Shown in pieces: positions 10,800 to 21,490 of a stretch of 64,000 nucleotides of DNA (positions are counted from its first letter, which is position 1; each line of letters begins with the position of its first letter). The position numbers were made by a program, and so were the translations under genes. The DNA is from Castanea sativa (Eukaryota; Streptophyta; Magnoliopsida; Fagales; Fagaceae): positions 7,477,282 to 7,541,281 of the forward strand of contig NC_134016.1 in NCBI RefSeq assembly GCF_040712315.1. The letters run 5' to 3'. Below the pieces are notes generated by a model that saw nothing but the letters and a program-made list of their open reading frames with translations, had not been told where the DNA came from and did not search any database.

Positions 10800-12733
10800 A
10801 TGCAACGTCCAGATATCTCAGCAACCTCACCTACAAAGATACAATATGAGGTAACTTCAGCACTTCCGACTTCTTCTAAACGAAGAAGGTTAACATCTAA
10901 GATTTGGAACGACTTCGATAGGGTTGAAGTTGATGGGGAGCACCGCGCCATATGTAAAAATTGTCAGAAAAACTTATCTGGGTCAAGCAAAAGTGGAACA
11001 ACACACTTGAAAAATCACCTGTTAAGATGTTCGGCCATAAAAAGTGGAGAATCATGTAAAGAAATGATATCTCCTAGCGAAACAGGTGATTCTAAAAATC
11101 CAACTGTCATTGATGAGAATTCTGTGTTTGATGAAGAAAGGACTGGCTTGGATGTGGTAAGAATGATTATCAAGCATGGCTATCCGTTGAATATGGTTGA
11201 GCATGAGTACTTCAAAGTTTTTGTGAAGAATTTGCAACCACTGTTCAAACTTCATTCACAAGACACTTTAAAGGCAGGCATTCTTCATGTCTATAGAGAA
11301 GAAAAGGAGAAACTGTGCAAACACCTTGGTATGCTCTCTTGTTGCTTCTGTTTGATACTTAATTTTTGGACATGTGATGGGAAAAAGAATATGTATTGTT
11401 GTTTTACTTTGCAATTTATTGAAGATGGTCTGAAACTGAAGAAGAAGATTCTTGCCATAAAAAATGTAGGATACAATTATACAGGAGAAACTCTTTTTGG
11501 GATGGTAAAAAGCCTGCTTCTGGAGTGGAACATTGACAAGAAATTGTGCTCTCTAACTGTAGAAAGTTCTTCCTCAAATGATCAAATGGTTAAGACCTTA
11601 GAAAGTTGGCTTGTTAATCAAGGTTACCATCCTTTCAGAGGGAAATTATTTCACATCCGTTGCATTACACATATTATAAATCTCCTTGCTCAGGATGGAT
11701 TGGATGAGATAGATGATATTCTTCATAAGATAAGGAAAGCTATCAAATACATCAGTGAAACAACAATTGGGAAAGAAAAATTTCAAGAAGTTGTAAAGAA
11801 ACTGAATTTACAAAGCAAGGACATTACTTCTCAAGGTGTTCCTATAAGGTGGGATTCCACCCTTTTCATGCTTGAGAGTGCATTCGAGTTCAGGGAAGCA
11901 TTTTCTTACCTACAGAGTAGTCATTGTGACTTCCCTGTAAATTTATCTATGGAGGAATGGGATAAGGCAAAAGTTATGCACAAATGTTTGATTGTTTTCT
12001 ATGATGGCATATGAAGTTTTTTAGGAAGCAAATGTCTTACTACAAATGTGTATTTTCGTAAGATTTGTGATATTCATCACAATTTAATTCAATGGCAAAA
12101 AGGTGAACATACATTTATTCGCTTGGTTGCAAAGAAAATGAGTGAGATATTTGACAAGTACTTTTGATTATAATCCCTCTGTTTCGGCAATTGTAGCAGT
12201 TTTTGACCCACGGACAAAATTGGACTTTGTGCATTACTCGTTCACAGAGTTATATGATGGGCATACTAAGAAATACTTATTGATTGATGATGCTCTTGGT
12301 CATATTTTTGATGAATATGCAAAAGGCCATAGTAGTGAAGCATCTACTTCATATGATGATAATTATTCTGATATACTAGATAGGTGGTACAAGTCTAAAA
12401 GTGATATGAATAAGGTTCATTCACAAAGGGCCGAGCTCCTTCGATATTTGGAAGAGCCTATACCTGATTTTGAGGGAGAGTTTGACATATTAGGTTGGTG
12501 GCATACAAATAGTACAAAATTTCCAACTCTTTGGAGGATAGCTCGAGATATCTTGGCAATTCCAATGTCAACTTCTATATCAAATTCTGCTTTTAGTATT
12601 GAAACTATGACAATCAATCCAACCTTTAATGGTTTGGATCCTGACATCATAGAGGCCTTGGTATGTGGGGAGGACTGGTTGGACAATCCTGCAAGGATGT
12701 AAGTACGATTTTCATTCATTAAGAATTTAAGAT

Positions 12734-12801
<68 letters not shown>

Positions 12802-12992
12802 ATGCTCTCTATGCATTCCTTCACTCCCTTTTCATTCCATTGAATTTTAGCACAGCGAACAAGGACGACCATTCTTTTGAACCCACTCATACTTCATTTG
12901 GTTTGGCGGGGACTTCTTTAAGCTTGGAATCTCAAGAGGCACAATCTCAGTCTATCAATTTTTTGTTTTTACTATTTTGTTTCTTTTTATGA
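10800..12992 (+). pseudogene. hAT-superfamily transposase, BED zinc finger type, inactivated
   Basis: hAT transposases excise and insert DNA with an RNase H-like fold after binding element ends through a BED finger. Here the BED finger is visible (W36, C52-x2-C55, H69, C77), then the RNase H-like core (LILNFWT, QFIEDGLKLKKKI, RCITHIINLLAQDGLDEIDD, PIRWDSTLFML) and the C-terminal dimerisation block (FDILGWWHTNSTKFP). The frame stops at TGA 12012-12014 and shifts near 12165 before continuing to a GTAAGT donor at 12699. A probable last exon runs from 12850 to the TGA at 12990-12992. The three positions that carry the catalytic D, D and E in relatives are N188 (LILNFWT), E255 (TVESSSSND) and N in STSISNSAFS, so activity was lost at the active site as well as in the frame. 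An acceptor-like ATTGACAG lies just before the ATG. Confidence 0.9.
12737..12799. repeat. (TA)n microsatellite in the hAT gene intron
   Basis: About 31 TA units within the inferred intron 12699-12849 of the dead hAT transposase. Pure, so likely polymorphic. Confidence 0.95.
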
Positions 12993-14159
12993 AATGATGT
13001 TTGTGTTGACAATGCTTACACCTGCAGAAACATGTTCCCTCTACTACCAATACAAAACTCATGCTTGCAAATCTTAGCTCAACTTGGAGCCCTCAGCCAT
13101 TTCCGACAGGTGAGTACCATTCTTAAAGTTTAAATAAAACTAAAAGGTTTAAAAATTTAAATAAAAATATTTGAAATTATAAGTTTAAAATGAATTTTAA
13201 AAAGTTTTAAAAAAAAGTATGATGATTTTTAAATGAATATTACCTAAAACTTTCCTAATAAAAAATAATTGGATTGTGATATTAAAACCTAATATCAATT
13301 ATGAGCATTTTATTTTTCTTTCTCAATTTCTTCCATACCAACAATTTTCTTTTAATTATAAAATAAAATTAATTAGGAAGAAAAGAGAAAGGAAAATCTC
13401 ATTTATATTAATTGAAAAACAAGAAAATAATATAAAGTATAAGTTATTCTCCATATAGGAAACCATAAAGTATAAGGAATTTTCCCTCTCTCTTGTGTGT
13501 GTGCGCGCGCTCGTCTATTTCTCTAAAAAATAAAGACAAAAATTTCAAGTTATTTTCATTTAAATGGTTAGACCTCATAGTTTTGAATAATTTCATATAA
13601 ACCTTATAATTCCACATAGTTTCATTTATATCTTATAAGTTCAAATAGTTTTTATTACTCCTCATAGTTTCATATAGTTTTATGGATAAAGTTTAATTAC
13701 AAAACTAATTGTAGCCTAAAACTACAACTTCTTTCAAAAAGAGTAACATTACTATATTTTTTGAAAATCTAATCTTTAGATTGTATTTTCTTTACACTCT
13801 TAATACATATGTCAAATTTTGTGTCAATTGGAAATTATTTACTATATGATCTATAAGCTTGTATTTTATAATAATTTTAAATTACAAAAACTTAGAATTT
13901 TAACTAATTTATTGATGACAAAAATATTGATCTTAAATTTTTTAGAAATTTCACAAGCATTGAGGATATAAGAAGAAAATGTAATTCAATGGTGGATTTG
14001 TTAAATTCATCTCCAATAAAAAGATATTGAGTAAAATTGTAGCCTTAAACTACGCCAATTTTGTAAGTAAAATTTTGAGTATGTTCATTTAAATCTTATA
14101 CTTTCAAAATGTGTCATTTAAACCTCAAAGATTGAAATAAATGTCATTTGAACCAGATA
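12993..14159. other. AT-rich non-coding stretch between the two hAT genes
   Basis: No gene seen. It contains the 3' flank of the dead hAT, a run of 'catagttt...atagttt' half-repeats (13560-13690) and the MITE at 13688-14076. The right end is the target sequence of the next hAT. Confidence 0.5.
13688..14076. mobile_element. MITE-like element with AAGTTTAATTAC-type ends
   Basis: Left end AAAGTTTAATTACAAAACTA and right end TTTTGTAAGTAAAATTTT are imperfect inverted repeats, each followed inward by a 'ttgtagcc(t)taaactac' word. About 390 bp, AT-rich, no ORF. Exact ends and target duplication are uncertain. Confidence 0.5.
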
Positions 14160-14169
14160 GTCACGACTA

Positions 14170-14350
14170 GGGCTGTCCAGCGGGTAAAAGACCCGATCAA
14201 CCCTTCCGAATCTGACCGACCCGAGGCCCAACGGGTGGACCCGAAGTCCATGGTGGTTCGGATTCGGGTCCCCCTCTAATAAAACCTGAAAAATCGGTTC
14301 GGGTGGCGGGTTAAGGGGTTAAATACCCGCAGAATCCGACCCGACCGATA
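14170..14350. promoter_or_regulatory. Left subterminal repeats, ACCCG/CGGGT cluster
   Basis: About five ACCCG and five CGGGT motifs within 180 bp, against an AT-rich background. hAT transposases bind short repeated motifs near the ends, so these are the likely binding sites of the 17130 transposase. Confidence 0.7.
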
Positions 14351-14358
14351 GTTAAGTG

Positions 14359-14360
<2 letters not shown>

Positions 14361-14420
<60 letters not shown>
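14361..14420. repeat. (AT)n microsatellite inside the hAT element
   Basis: 30 uninterrupted AT units just inside the left subterminal repeats. Confidence 0.95.
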
Positions 14421-14423
<3 letters not shown>

Positions 14424-14984
14424 GCAGTCAATAGACCCGTGAAGTCTGAAGCTTGGGAAAGTGGGTTGATTGGACTAATCAAAAAAGACTACTTCAGTGA
14501 CTTGTTTAAGACCTACACGGCAGGTGATGGGACTAAACGCTGAAGTGCAAATAGTGGTAAAGCTCCTAAAACCACTTGCTCCCACAGTTTTGAACTTTTG
14601 AAAATGCCAAACATTATTTCAAGTTTCAACTTTCCACGCATAGAGAGCTGAGAGTCTGAGAGAAGTTCCACCACACAATCTCCTTTACCTTGGTCCTTGA
14701 ATCCCTGATGAGTCATGGCCTCAAAAAAAAATCTGCTGAACTTCAATCTCTGATCACTGAAGATTTGGAGCGGCCAAACAGCTACACAAGCACAGCACTT
14801 CAAATCAAAAAGAAAATTTCATTTCCCCATGCCTCTACTCTTAGGGTTTCAAGACTCTACCATGTCTATGGTCCATGGTCCAATCTCAGCTACACCGGCC
14901 TACATAGAGTCACAGACACAGTACACTTCAAGAGTTCAAGTGGAGTCTCGGGCCTCTCTCGGCTACACTTCACAATGTTCACAT

Positions 14985-15185
14985 CATGAATCACTTGATT
15001 CACTTCCCCATGCCCAAGTCTCGGCTACTCTCTCTTAAGTCTTAAGCTCAACCCTCATCAGACCCATAAGTCTCGGCTACTTCCCCATGCCCAAGTCTCG
15101 GCTACTCTCTCTTAACACTTCACAAAGTTCAAATCAAAACCCAAATCAGACCCATACTCGGCTCACTCTCTCTTAAGTCTCAAGC
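14985..15185. repeat. Repeats in the hAT leader
   Basis: The phrase CTTCCCCATGCCCAAGTCTC plus 'ggctactctctctta' occurs near 15003 and again near 15081. Shorter copies of 'tctcggcta' and 'caagctcaaccctcat' lie around it. Probably promoter-proximal duplications of the transposase gene. Confidence 0.7.
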
Positions 15186-15203
15186 TCAACCCTCATCTCT
15201 CTC

Positions 15204-15213
15204 TTTTATAAAT
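15204..15213 (+). promoter_or_regulatory. TATA box of the hAT transposase
   Basis: TTTTATAAAT lies about 195 bp upstream of a good donor site (CAG/GTAATT at 15410). Probable start of a leader exon at about 15240. Confidence 0.55.
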
Positions 15214-15409
15214 TGGTCAAGTTTGAGTTCTTTTTTCTTTCTGCTTTCTAGTCTCTACTGATTTCAAAATTTGTCTTTATTTTTTGAAACAAACCAAGTC
15301 CTTTACTCCTTCCTTTACATCAAACTATCAAAGGTTCAAAATTTTTATAGTTTCTGCACTCCATGTGTCTTCTCAGCCTCTCTGTCTCGGCTTCCTAGTC
15401 TCAGATCAG

Positions 15410-17126
15410 GTAATTTTTTCCCCTTTTCATCCCTCTTTTTCTGTATCTTGTGTTTGTGAATCTGTGATATGGGTTTATCATTTTGTTCAAATGATTTATT
15501 TTTTGATATTGTAATAAGAATTATATGAAAAGTAACTAAATGTTATGAATCCGGTTGTGAGTTTTAATTAGAATTATATGAAAAGTAACTTAATTTTTCG
15601 GCTCACTCTTTGTTTTTTTTCTTTGTTATAAAATTTTAACCTTTTAATTACTAGGAATGTGAGTTTTAATTACCTTGCTTTGTGTTGTTATGAATCCGGT
15701 TGGGAAGTTGATGTTTGTTACTCTGTTTGGTTGTTGTTTTTTTTTTTTTTATGTAACTGAGTATATTTATGGATTTTTAATCTTTTTTACTTGGGGTGTT
15801 AGTTTTAAATACTTTGCTTCTATGTATAATTGAATAGAACCAAACAAATGGTGAATTGTAAGAAGGGTTGAGAGCAAGTGAATGGATATGAAGAGTGTCA
15901 AAGGAGAACCAAATAATGCAATTTTGTTTTTGAGTAGTAGAAAAGAATCTCTAACTAGTCTATGGCTGACCCTAAAATTTTACCACTAAGGATCGGTTGG
16001 TGTTTTAGTAGTGATAGTAGAAACGAAATCATGGCAGTTAGTTACTAGCATGTTATCAATGGAGACGAGAAACATAGAATGTTAAGCTTTTGATTCCTTA
16101 AGAAAACAAATAACTGAAACTAGCATATAGCATTGGAAGAGGAAGAGGAAGAGGATACAGATTCTTGGGCTACGAGATACAGACACAGACAAAGAAGTAG
16201 TAGTAGTAGAAGTAGAGCATATATGATTATGAAGAAGAGAGGTGCTTACCTTACCTTAATAATAAATGAGAGCTTTTTTGTATCATAAGTCCATAACCAG
16301 CGGAGGCAGAGGCAGTGAGAATGAATTGCTTTTGCTGCCTTTCCTCCCAATTCCCACTTCCCCTACTTGCCCTGCCTTATCTGTTGCTCTCTGGGATTTA
16401 ATGTGTTAATTCAGATGGACGTTTTTTAATTTGTCACTAATTAATTTGTCACTATTTATATTTATAAAAAAAAAAGTTTCAACTTTTAACATTGTATTGA
16501 TTGGAACTTATTATAACTAATTGATTGTTTGTTGATTTGTTATAACTTTGAGAGTTGAAGGTATGGATTATATGTTGAACAAGTGTTTCATGTGCTTTGT
16601 GTTGTGGGGGTTATGGTAGAGAAAGCTTAATTAGGGTAATTTTTTTTGCTTTAGAGGACAAGCTGAGAAGGAGTTTAAGGTTGCAGTTGAAGCAATTGGA
16701 CGTGTTCAGCATAAGAATTTAGTGAGGTTGCTTGGTCAGTGTGCTGAAGGTGCTCATAGGTATTTCGATATTTAGTTACATCCTGTCCCTCTTATCTTTA
16801 TTGTTTATGGATATAAAAACTTTTGCCAAGGACAATTTCTTTCAAATGCTTATAGTTATATAAGTGCTTATTTTTGTTTTGACTCTTAAACATGCATGTA
16901 ATTTAAAATGAAATCATGAAGTGCTATGTAATATACCTTGATACAGAACACTAAGTGTCAAATGAAATCAATACTTGTGAAGACAATACTTATGCATAAT
17001 AATATTTCTTATTCTACAAAGGTGTAGTGTATGTGACTTTGCCCTTTTAAGAGGTCAACTACAATGATCTTTCTTAGGAATAGTTTATTATGGTTGTTTT
17101 CTAATGCTTAAATTTGATGTCTTTAG
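15410..17126 (+). other. Leader intron of the hAT transposase (inferred)
   Basis: Donor GATCAG/GTAATT at 15410 and acceptor TGTCTTTAG at 17118-17126, four bases before the transposase ATG. It is a 1.7-kb intron that carries the captured kinase exon. A purine-rich stretch (16135-16240, GAAGAG repeats) and an AT-rich part are otherwise unremarkable. Confidence 0.5.
16655..16759 (+). pseudogene. Captured receptor-like protein kinase exon
   Basis: One 105-bp exon with its own splice borders (TTTGCTTTAG before, TAG/GTATTT after). It encodes 34 residues with the landmarks [17 protein letters not shown] and [17 protein letters not shown]. This is the N-lobe region around the alpha-C helix of plant receptor-like cytoplasmic kinases, where the family normally has [21 protein letters not shown]. 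No other kinase exon is near, so it is a gene fragment captured by the transposon, in the same orientation as the transposase. The family placement is from the motif alone; the donor gene is unknown. Confidence 0.8.
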
Positions 17127-17129
17127 GCT

Positions 17130-19442
17130 ATGGAAACCTCTAGTGATGCACCCCTTTCCCAAACAATACTCGCTGCCCAAGTTGATCCTACTGTCCAAGC
17201 TGAACCTGTGGCCACTCCAACCAGTGCTGAGGCACTTCCACCTAAACCTAAGGATAAAATCAAGGTGTGTGAGGCAGTTGGTGATTGTGGTAGTAATAGG
17301 AAAAAGTCTAGTGCTTGGGATCATTTTGAAAAAATAAAGATTAGTGAGGGTCAATTTAAGGCTGTTTGCCATTATTGCAAAAAAACTTATCGTGCTAATA
17401 GTAAAGGACATGGTACTACTAATTTATTGAATCATATACCAAAATGTGTTAAGAACCCTAATAGAGTTTCACTTAAAGGGCAACAAACCTTAGCATTTGA
17501 ACCCAAGGGGGAAGGGTTTCAGCTTGTACCATCAGCCTTTACTGTTGAGGCTTCTAGGAAGGCACTTGCTGAAATGATTATAATAGATGAGTTGCCATTT
17601 AGGCTAGTTGAAGGGTATGGGTTTCAAAAATATTCAACAACCTTACAACCTAAGTTGCAAATTAGGGAAATTCCATCTCGTCAAACTGTAGCTAGGGATG
17701 TGATTGGCATTTATGGTGTTGAGAGAGAGAAACTAAGGGAAGCCTTGAAAGGTCGTAGGGTGTGCCTTACTACGGACACATGGACTAGTATTCAAAATCT
17801 GAATTATATGTCCCTCACATGTCATTTTATTGATGATGATTGGAACTTGCATAAGAGGATTCTGAATTTTTGTCAAGTGGAGGACCATAGGGGGGAGACT
17901 ATAGGTAGGAAGATTGAGATGTGTTTGCGTGAGTGGGGTGTTGATGGCATATTCACCTTAACAGTGGATAATGCTTCCTCTAATGGCACTACCATTAAAT
18001 TTTTACAAACAGTAACTAAAGATTGGAAGGGGACTGTTTTAGAACATGAGTTCTTGCACATGAGGTGTTGTGCACATATTCTAAATCTGATTGTGGGAGA
18101 TGGTTTGAAAGAAATTGATGCGTCCATTGCTAGGGTGCGTGAAGCGGTGAGGTATGTGAAGTCCTCACCAAATAGAAATCAAATTTTTAGGAGTTTTATG
18201 GAGAGATTAGGTATTGAGTCCAAGTGTTTACTAAGTCTTGATGTACCTACTAGGTGGAACTCTACCTATCTCATGTTAGATACTGCTGAAAAATTTGAGA
18301 AAGTGTTCCTAAGAATGAACTTTGAGGATGATAGCTATTGTTCGTACTTTTTGAACAAGGAAAATAGTGGTGGTTTGGGAGCTCCTTGTGGGGTTGATTT
18401 TAAAACTTGTAGGACATTTGTGGGTTTCTTGAAGCTTTTTTACAATGCAACAAAAAAGTTTTCCGGTTCATTGTATGTTACTTCAAATACCTTCTTTGAT
18501 GAGATGTTTGTGATTCCAGAGAATATTGCTCATTTAATTAAATCTGAAAATCTTCTCTTGAAAAACATGGCAACTAAAATGGAAGCTAAATTTGAAAAGT
18601 ACTGGGGGAAAGGGGATAAAATTAATCAGCTTTTGTATGTGGCTGTGGTTCTTGATCCGAGGAAGAAAATGAGGTTTTTGAAGTTTTCTTTTTTTGAAAT
18701 TTATGGGGAGTCAGTGGCTGATGAGATGGTTGATTTAGTGAGGAAGACCATGGATAGGTTGTATGATGTTTACTCTAGGGTTGATTCGCCAAATGGGGTA
18801 GTACCAAGTGAGAATGAGAGGACACACATGGAAGGTGATACCATTGGTGGTAGTAATCCATATGCGATGGTTAATTCACGATATGAGCGGTTTTTAGAGG
18901 CTGAGAAGTCTGTAGGGTGTAGCAATGAGATTGAAAGATATTTGGCTGAAAATTGTGAGAGTAGAAGGGATGTGAAGTTTGAGATTTTGGGGTGGTGGAA
19001 AGCCAATTCAGATAGGTACCAAGTGCTGTCCAAAATGACTAGGGATGTGCTGGCTGTACCTGTTTCTACAGTTGCTTCTGAATCATCATTTAGTACCGGA
19101 GGGCGCATACTTGATCCATTTAGAAGTTCACTCTCCCCTCTCATGGTTCAAAATCTTGTTTGTGCTCAAAACTGGCTGCAAGCCCATGTCCCAATTTCTT
19201 TTCGCAAGTCAAAGGACGAGGTTGAGGTCTTGGAGGATGAATTTCATGAATTAGGTAATATGTTTAACTTCCAAACTGCTAGTCTATTAAGTGTTATTAA
19301 ATGTGTCATATACTTGAGCAAAATTTAATCCATTGTCTCAATTTTTTCTTTTCCAGTTTTAAATCAAGCAACAACAGCAGCAAGTTCTAGTTCCTGCTCA
19401 AGCAAAGGTGGTACTCGTACCACCATTAGTATTGATGAATGA
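17130..19442 (+). CDS. hAT transposase, BED finger and hAT dimerisation domains, apparently intact
   Basis: Encodes the enzyme that binds, excises and reinserts this hAT element in the nucleus. The first exon is open from ATG 17130 for over 700 codons. Landmarks: BED zinc finger (W63, C80-x2-C83, H102, C106), RNase H-like core with catalytic D216 (CLTTDTWTS) and D280 (LTVDNASSN), the helical insertion, VPTRWNSTYLML near 372, DUF4413-like region 470-560, then EILGWW near 618 and the dimerisation block with catalytic E651 (STVASESSFSTGGR). The open frame would stop at 19326-19328, but a better model splices 19254 to 19357 (intron GTAATA...TTCCAG), adding a Ser/Thr-rich tail and a stop at 19440-19442 for about 736 residues. 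No frameshift or nonsense codon. The element's intact ends support it as the autonomous source. Confidence 0.93.
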
Positions 19443-20509
19443 TCACAGATTGGGTATGTTTCTGCCCTTGTAATTTTTGTTCATATGATCCTTCCCTTTT
19501 GGTTATTCTGTAGCTAAATATTTTTTTCCCCATTGTATTGTAGGAGGAAGGAATGTCGCATTTTGTAAAGGAGGCAGTTTTTTTGGATATATTTTGAAGT
19601 TTTTTGGTAGCTTTTCTAATTATACATGAACTTGTCTTGCTTATAAAAAGGAAAACTTGCATCAGTGTAGGCTTTCCTTTTTATAAGTTATGGACTTGTG
19701 AACTATAGATAATAGAGTAGTTCTTTATTGCTTTAGGAAAGCTTTTTTTGGAAATACTTAATAGTATTTCATAATTGTAACTAATTATATATACTGCTGG
19801 GAATATTGCCTAATGCTTTGGTAGTTTACTGCCTTATCTGCTGCCTCAATGGCTTTGTATATATATATATATGGAATTATGAAGATATGGAGTATTTTTA
19901 GTAATGTTGGCTACTGTGTGATTCTGGATATTTGTTTGATGTATAGAATGGTTGGTAGATCTGTGTTTCAGATTGATAGATTGATGAGTAACAGGTGGTA
20001 ACAATTTGGAAAATATAGAAAATATTTTAGTAACAGGTGTTTCAGATTGGTACTGCCCAGGCCTTAAAGGCTTGGACAATTTGGAAAATATTTGTTATTA
20101 TGTGTGGATGAGTAACAGGTGGTAACAATGCTGCTTACTGCTTAGTATTAATTTGGAAAATATTTGTTATAATTTGGAAAATATTTGTTTGATTGATGCT
20201 TAGGTTTATAATGCTGTTGATGTTTAACAGTTCCCAGGAAAATATTTGTTTGATTGATGCCTAGGTTTATAATGCTATTGATGTTTTAACAGTTCCCAGG
20301 TTTTACTTTTGTATATTTTTGTTCACAAATGCAATACTGTTCTGGCCAAATTCATACAGATGTAAGGAGTATAAATCTGGAGTTTTGGTCAATAATTGAA
20401 GGCCCAATTTAAAAGAAATTAAGTAAAAAGCCGGCCCACTATTAATTCCTTGAAAAGCCCAATAATTTTTGCCAAAAAGACCCAAAAAAATTGAATCCAA
20501 TAAAAAGGC
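19443..20509 (+). other. 3' region of the hAT element with short duplications
   Basis: Transcribed-end or spacer sequence with no ORF. A block of about 68 bp ('aaaatatttgtttgattgatgc...taacagttcccagg') is duplicated at about 20170-20235 and 20238-20300, and 'gtaacaggtggtaacaatttgga' words recur at 19990-20130. Confidence 0.6.
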
Positions 20510-20519
20510 TAAAATTGAT

Positions 20520-20687
20520 CCAACCCGCCAATCCGATGAATCCGACCCGTTTCAACCGATGATCCGACCCGGCGGATTTAACCACTATTTTGGTTGGTTG
20601 CGGGCCAGTTTTTCAGTGACCCGACTCCATCGGGTCGAGTGTGGGTTGGGCCCAAACCCGGGCTGACTCGACCCGTGGACAGCCCTA
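20520..20687. promoter_or_regulatory. Right subterminal repeats, ACCCG cluster
   Basis: Six ACCCG and one CGGGT motifs within 170 bp of the right terminal repeat, mirroring the left end. Likely transposase binding sites. Confidence 0.7.
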
Positions 20688-20695
20688 GTCACGAC

Positions 20696-21216
20696 GATTC
20701 TTAATAGGGATTGATAGAATTTGTGTTAGAAGATTAAATGAAATATTTTTAAAAACTACGATTTAGATGAAACATTTTGAAAGTTTAAAATTAAAATGAA
20801 ACATACACAAAAATCTAAGGTTGAAAAATTAATTATATCCCTTATTTATTTATTTTTTCTTTTTTGGTCATATTGAGGTGTTTGTTCCCACACAAGTTTT
20901 TTTTTTTTTTTTTTTATTTTAATAATTTTAAAATTTTCTGGGGCTATGAAACATCAAAATGAAAGCATATTATAATTTTACAAATAATTGTAAGCATCAT
21001 GTGGTCTTCAATCAAATTGGACATCAACAGATTACAAATGGGGTGTTTTTGGGGGAAAAAAAAACTTAATATTAATTATTAAAAACAGTGTTATAAGGAA
21101 AATATTTTGGTGAATAGTCATTTTCTGAAAATTTTGTTTTGAAAACACAATTTAAGCATTGAAATTTTAAATAGACTAGTCTTCAAAATAATTTCCTCAC
21201 AACCCTATTTGTAATG

Positions 21217-21295
<79 letters not shown>

Positions 21296-21490
21296 TTTCC
21301 AAAAAATACCCTCAACAGATCTATTTGTAGCTAATTAAGGAAGTGGTGCTCAAAAGTTCTATGAGTTTGCTCACTAGGAATTTATGATTTCATCTTAGTT
21401 GTGCGTATGATGATATTAATGAATGCATCCACCAAGTAATGATTACAACTGGTTATCAGTGTGCTGAGATTTCCTGTGTTTCTATTGCAG
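20696..21490. other. Non-coding stretch with a long (AT)n tract
   Basis: AT-rich, no gene. Contains (AT)n of about 73 bp at 21219-21291 and poly-T at 20900-20917. Confidence 0.6.

Larger units (their letters stand above)
14168..20687 (+). mobile_element. Complete hAT transposon, 6,520 bp
   Basis: Perfect 12-bp terminal inverted repeats: TAGGGCTGTCCA at 14168-14179 and TGGACAGCCCTA at 20676-20687. They are flanked by a perfect 8-bp target duplication GTCACGAC (14160-14167 and 20688-20695), the length hAT transposases produce. Inside are GC-rich subterminal repeats, a TATA box, a leader with an intron, an uninterrupted transposase gene and a 3' region. Nothing disrupts it, and the perfect duplication argues for a young insertion. 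All parts needed for autonomous movement are visible in the sequence; whether it moves is not shown. Confidence 0.95.

Noticed and set aside
12417..12890. Minus-strand frame of 157 codons
   Set aside because: Antisense of the dead hAT gene plus an Ile-Tyr run from the TA microsatellite.
14276..14482. Minus-strand frame with an Ile-Tyr run
   Set aside because: Produced by the AT microsatellite at 14361-14420.
18770..19144. Minus-strand frame of 124 codons
   Set aside because: Mirror of the intact hAT transposase; no independent support.
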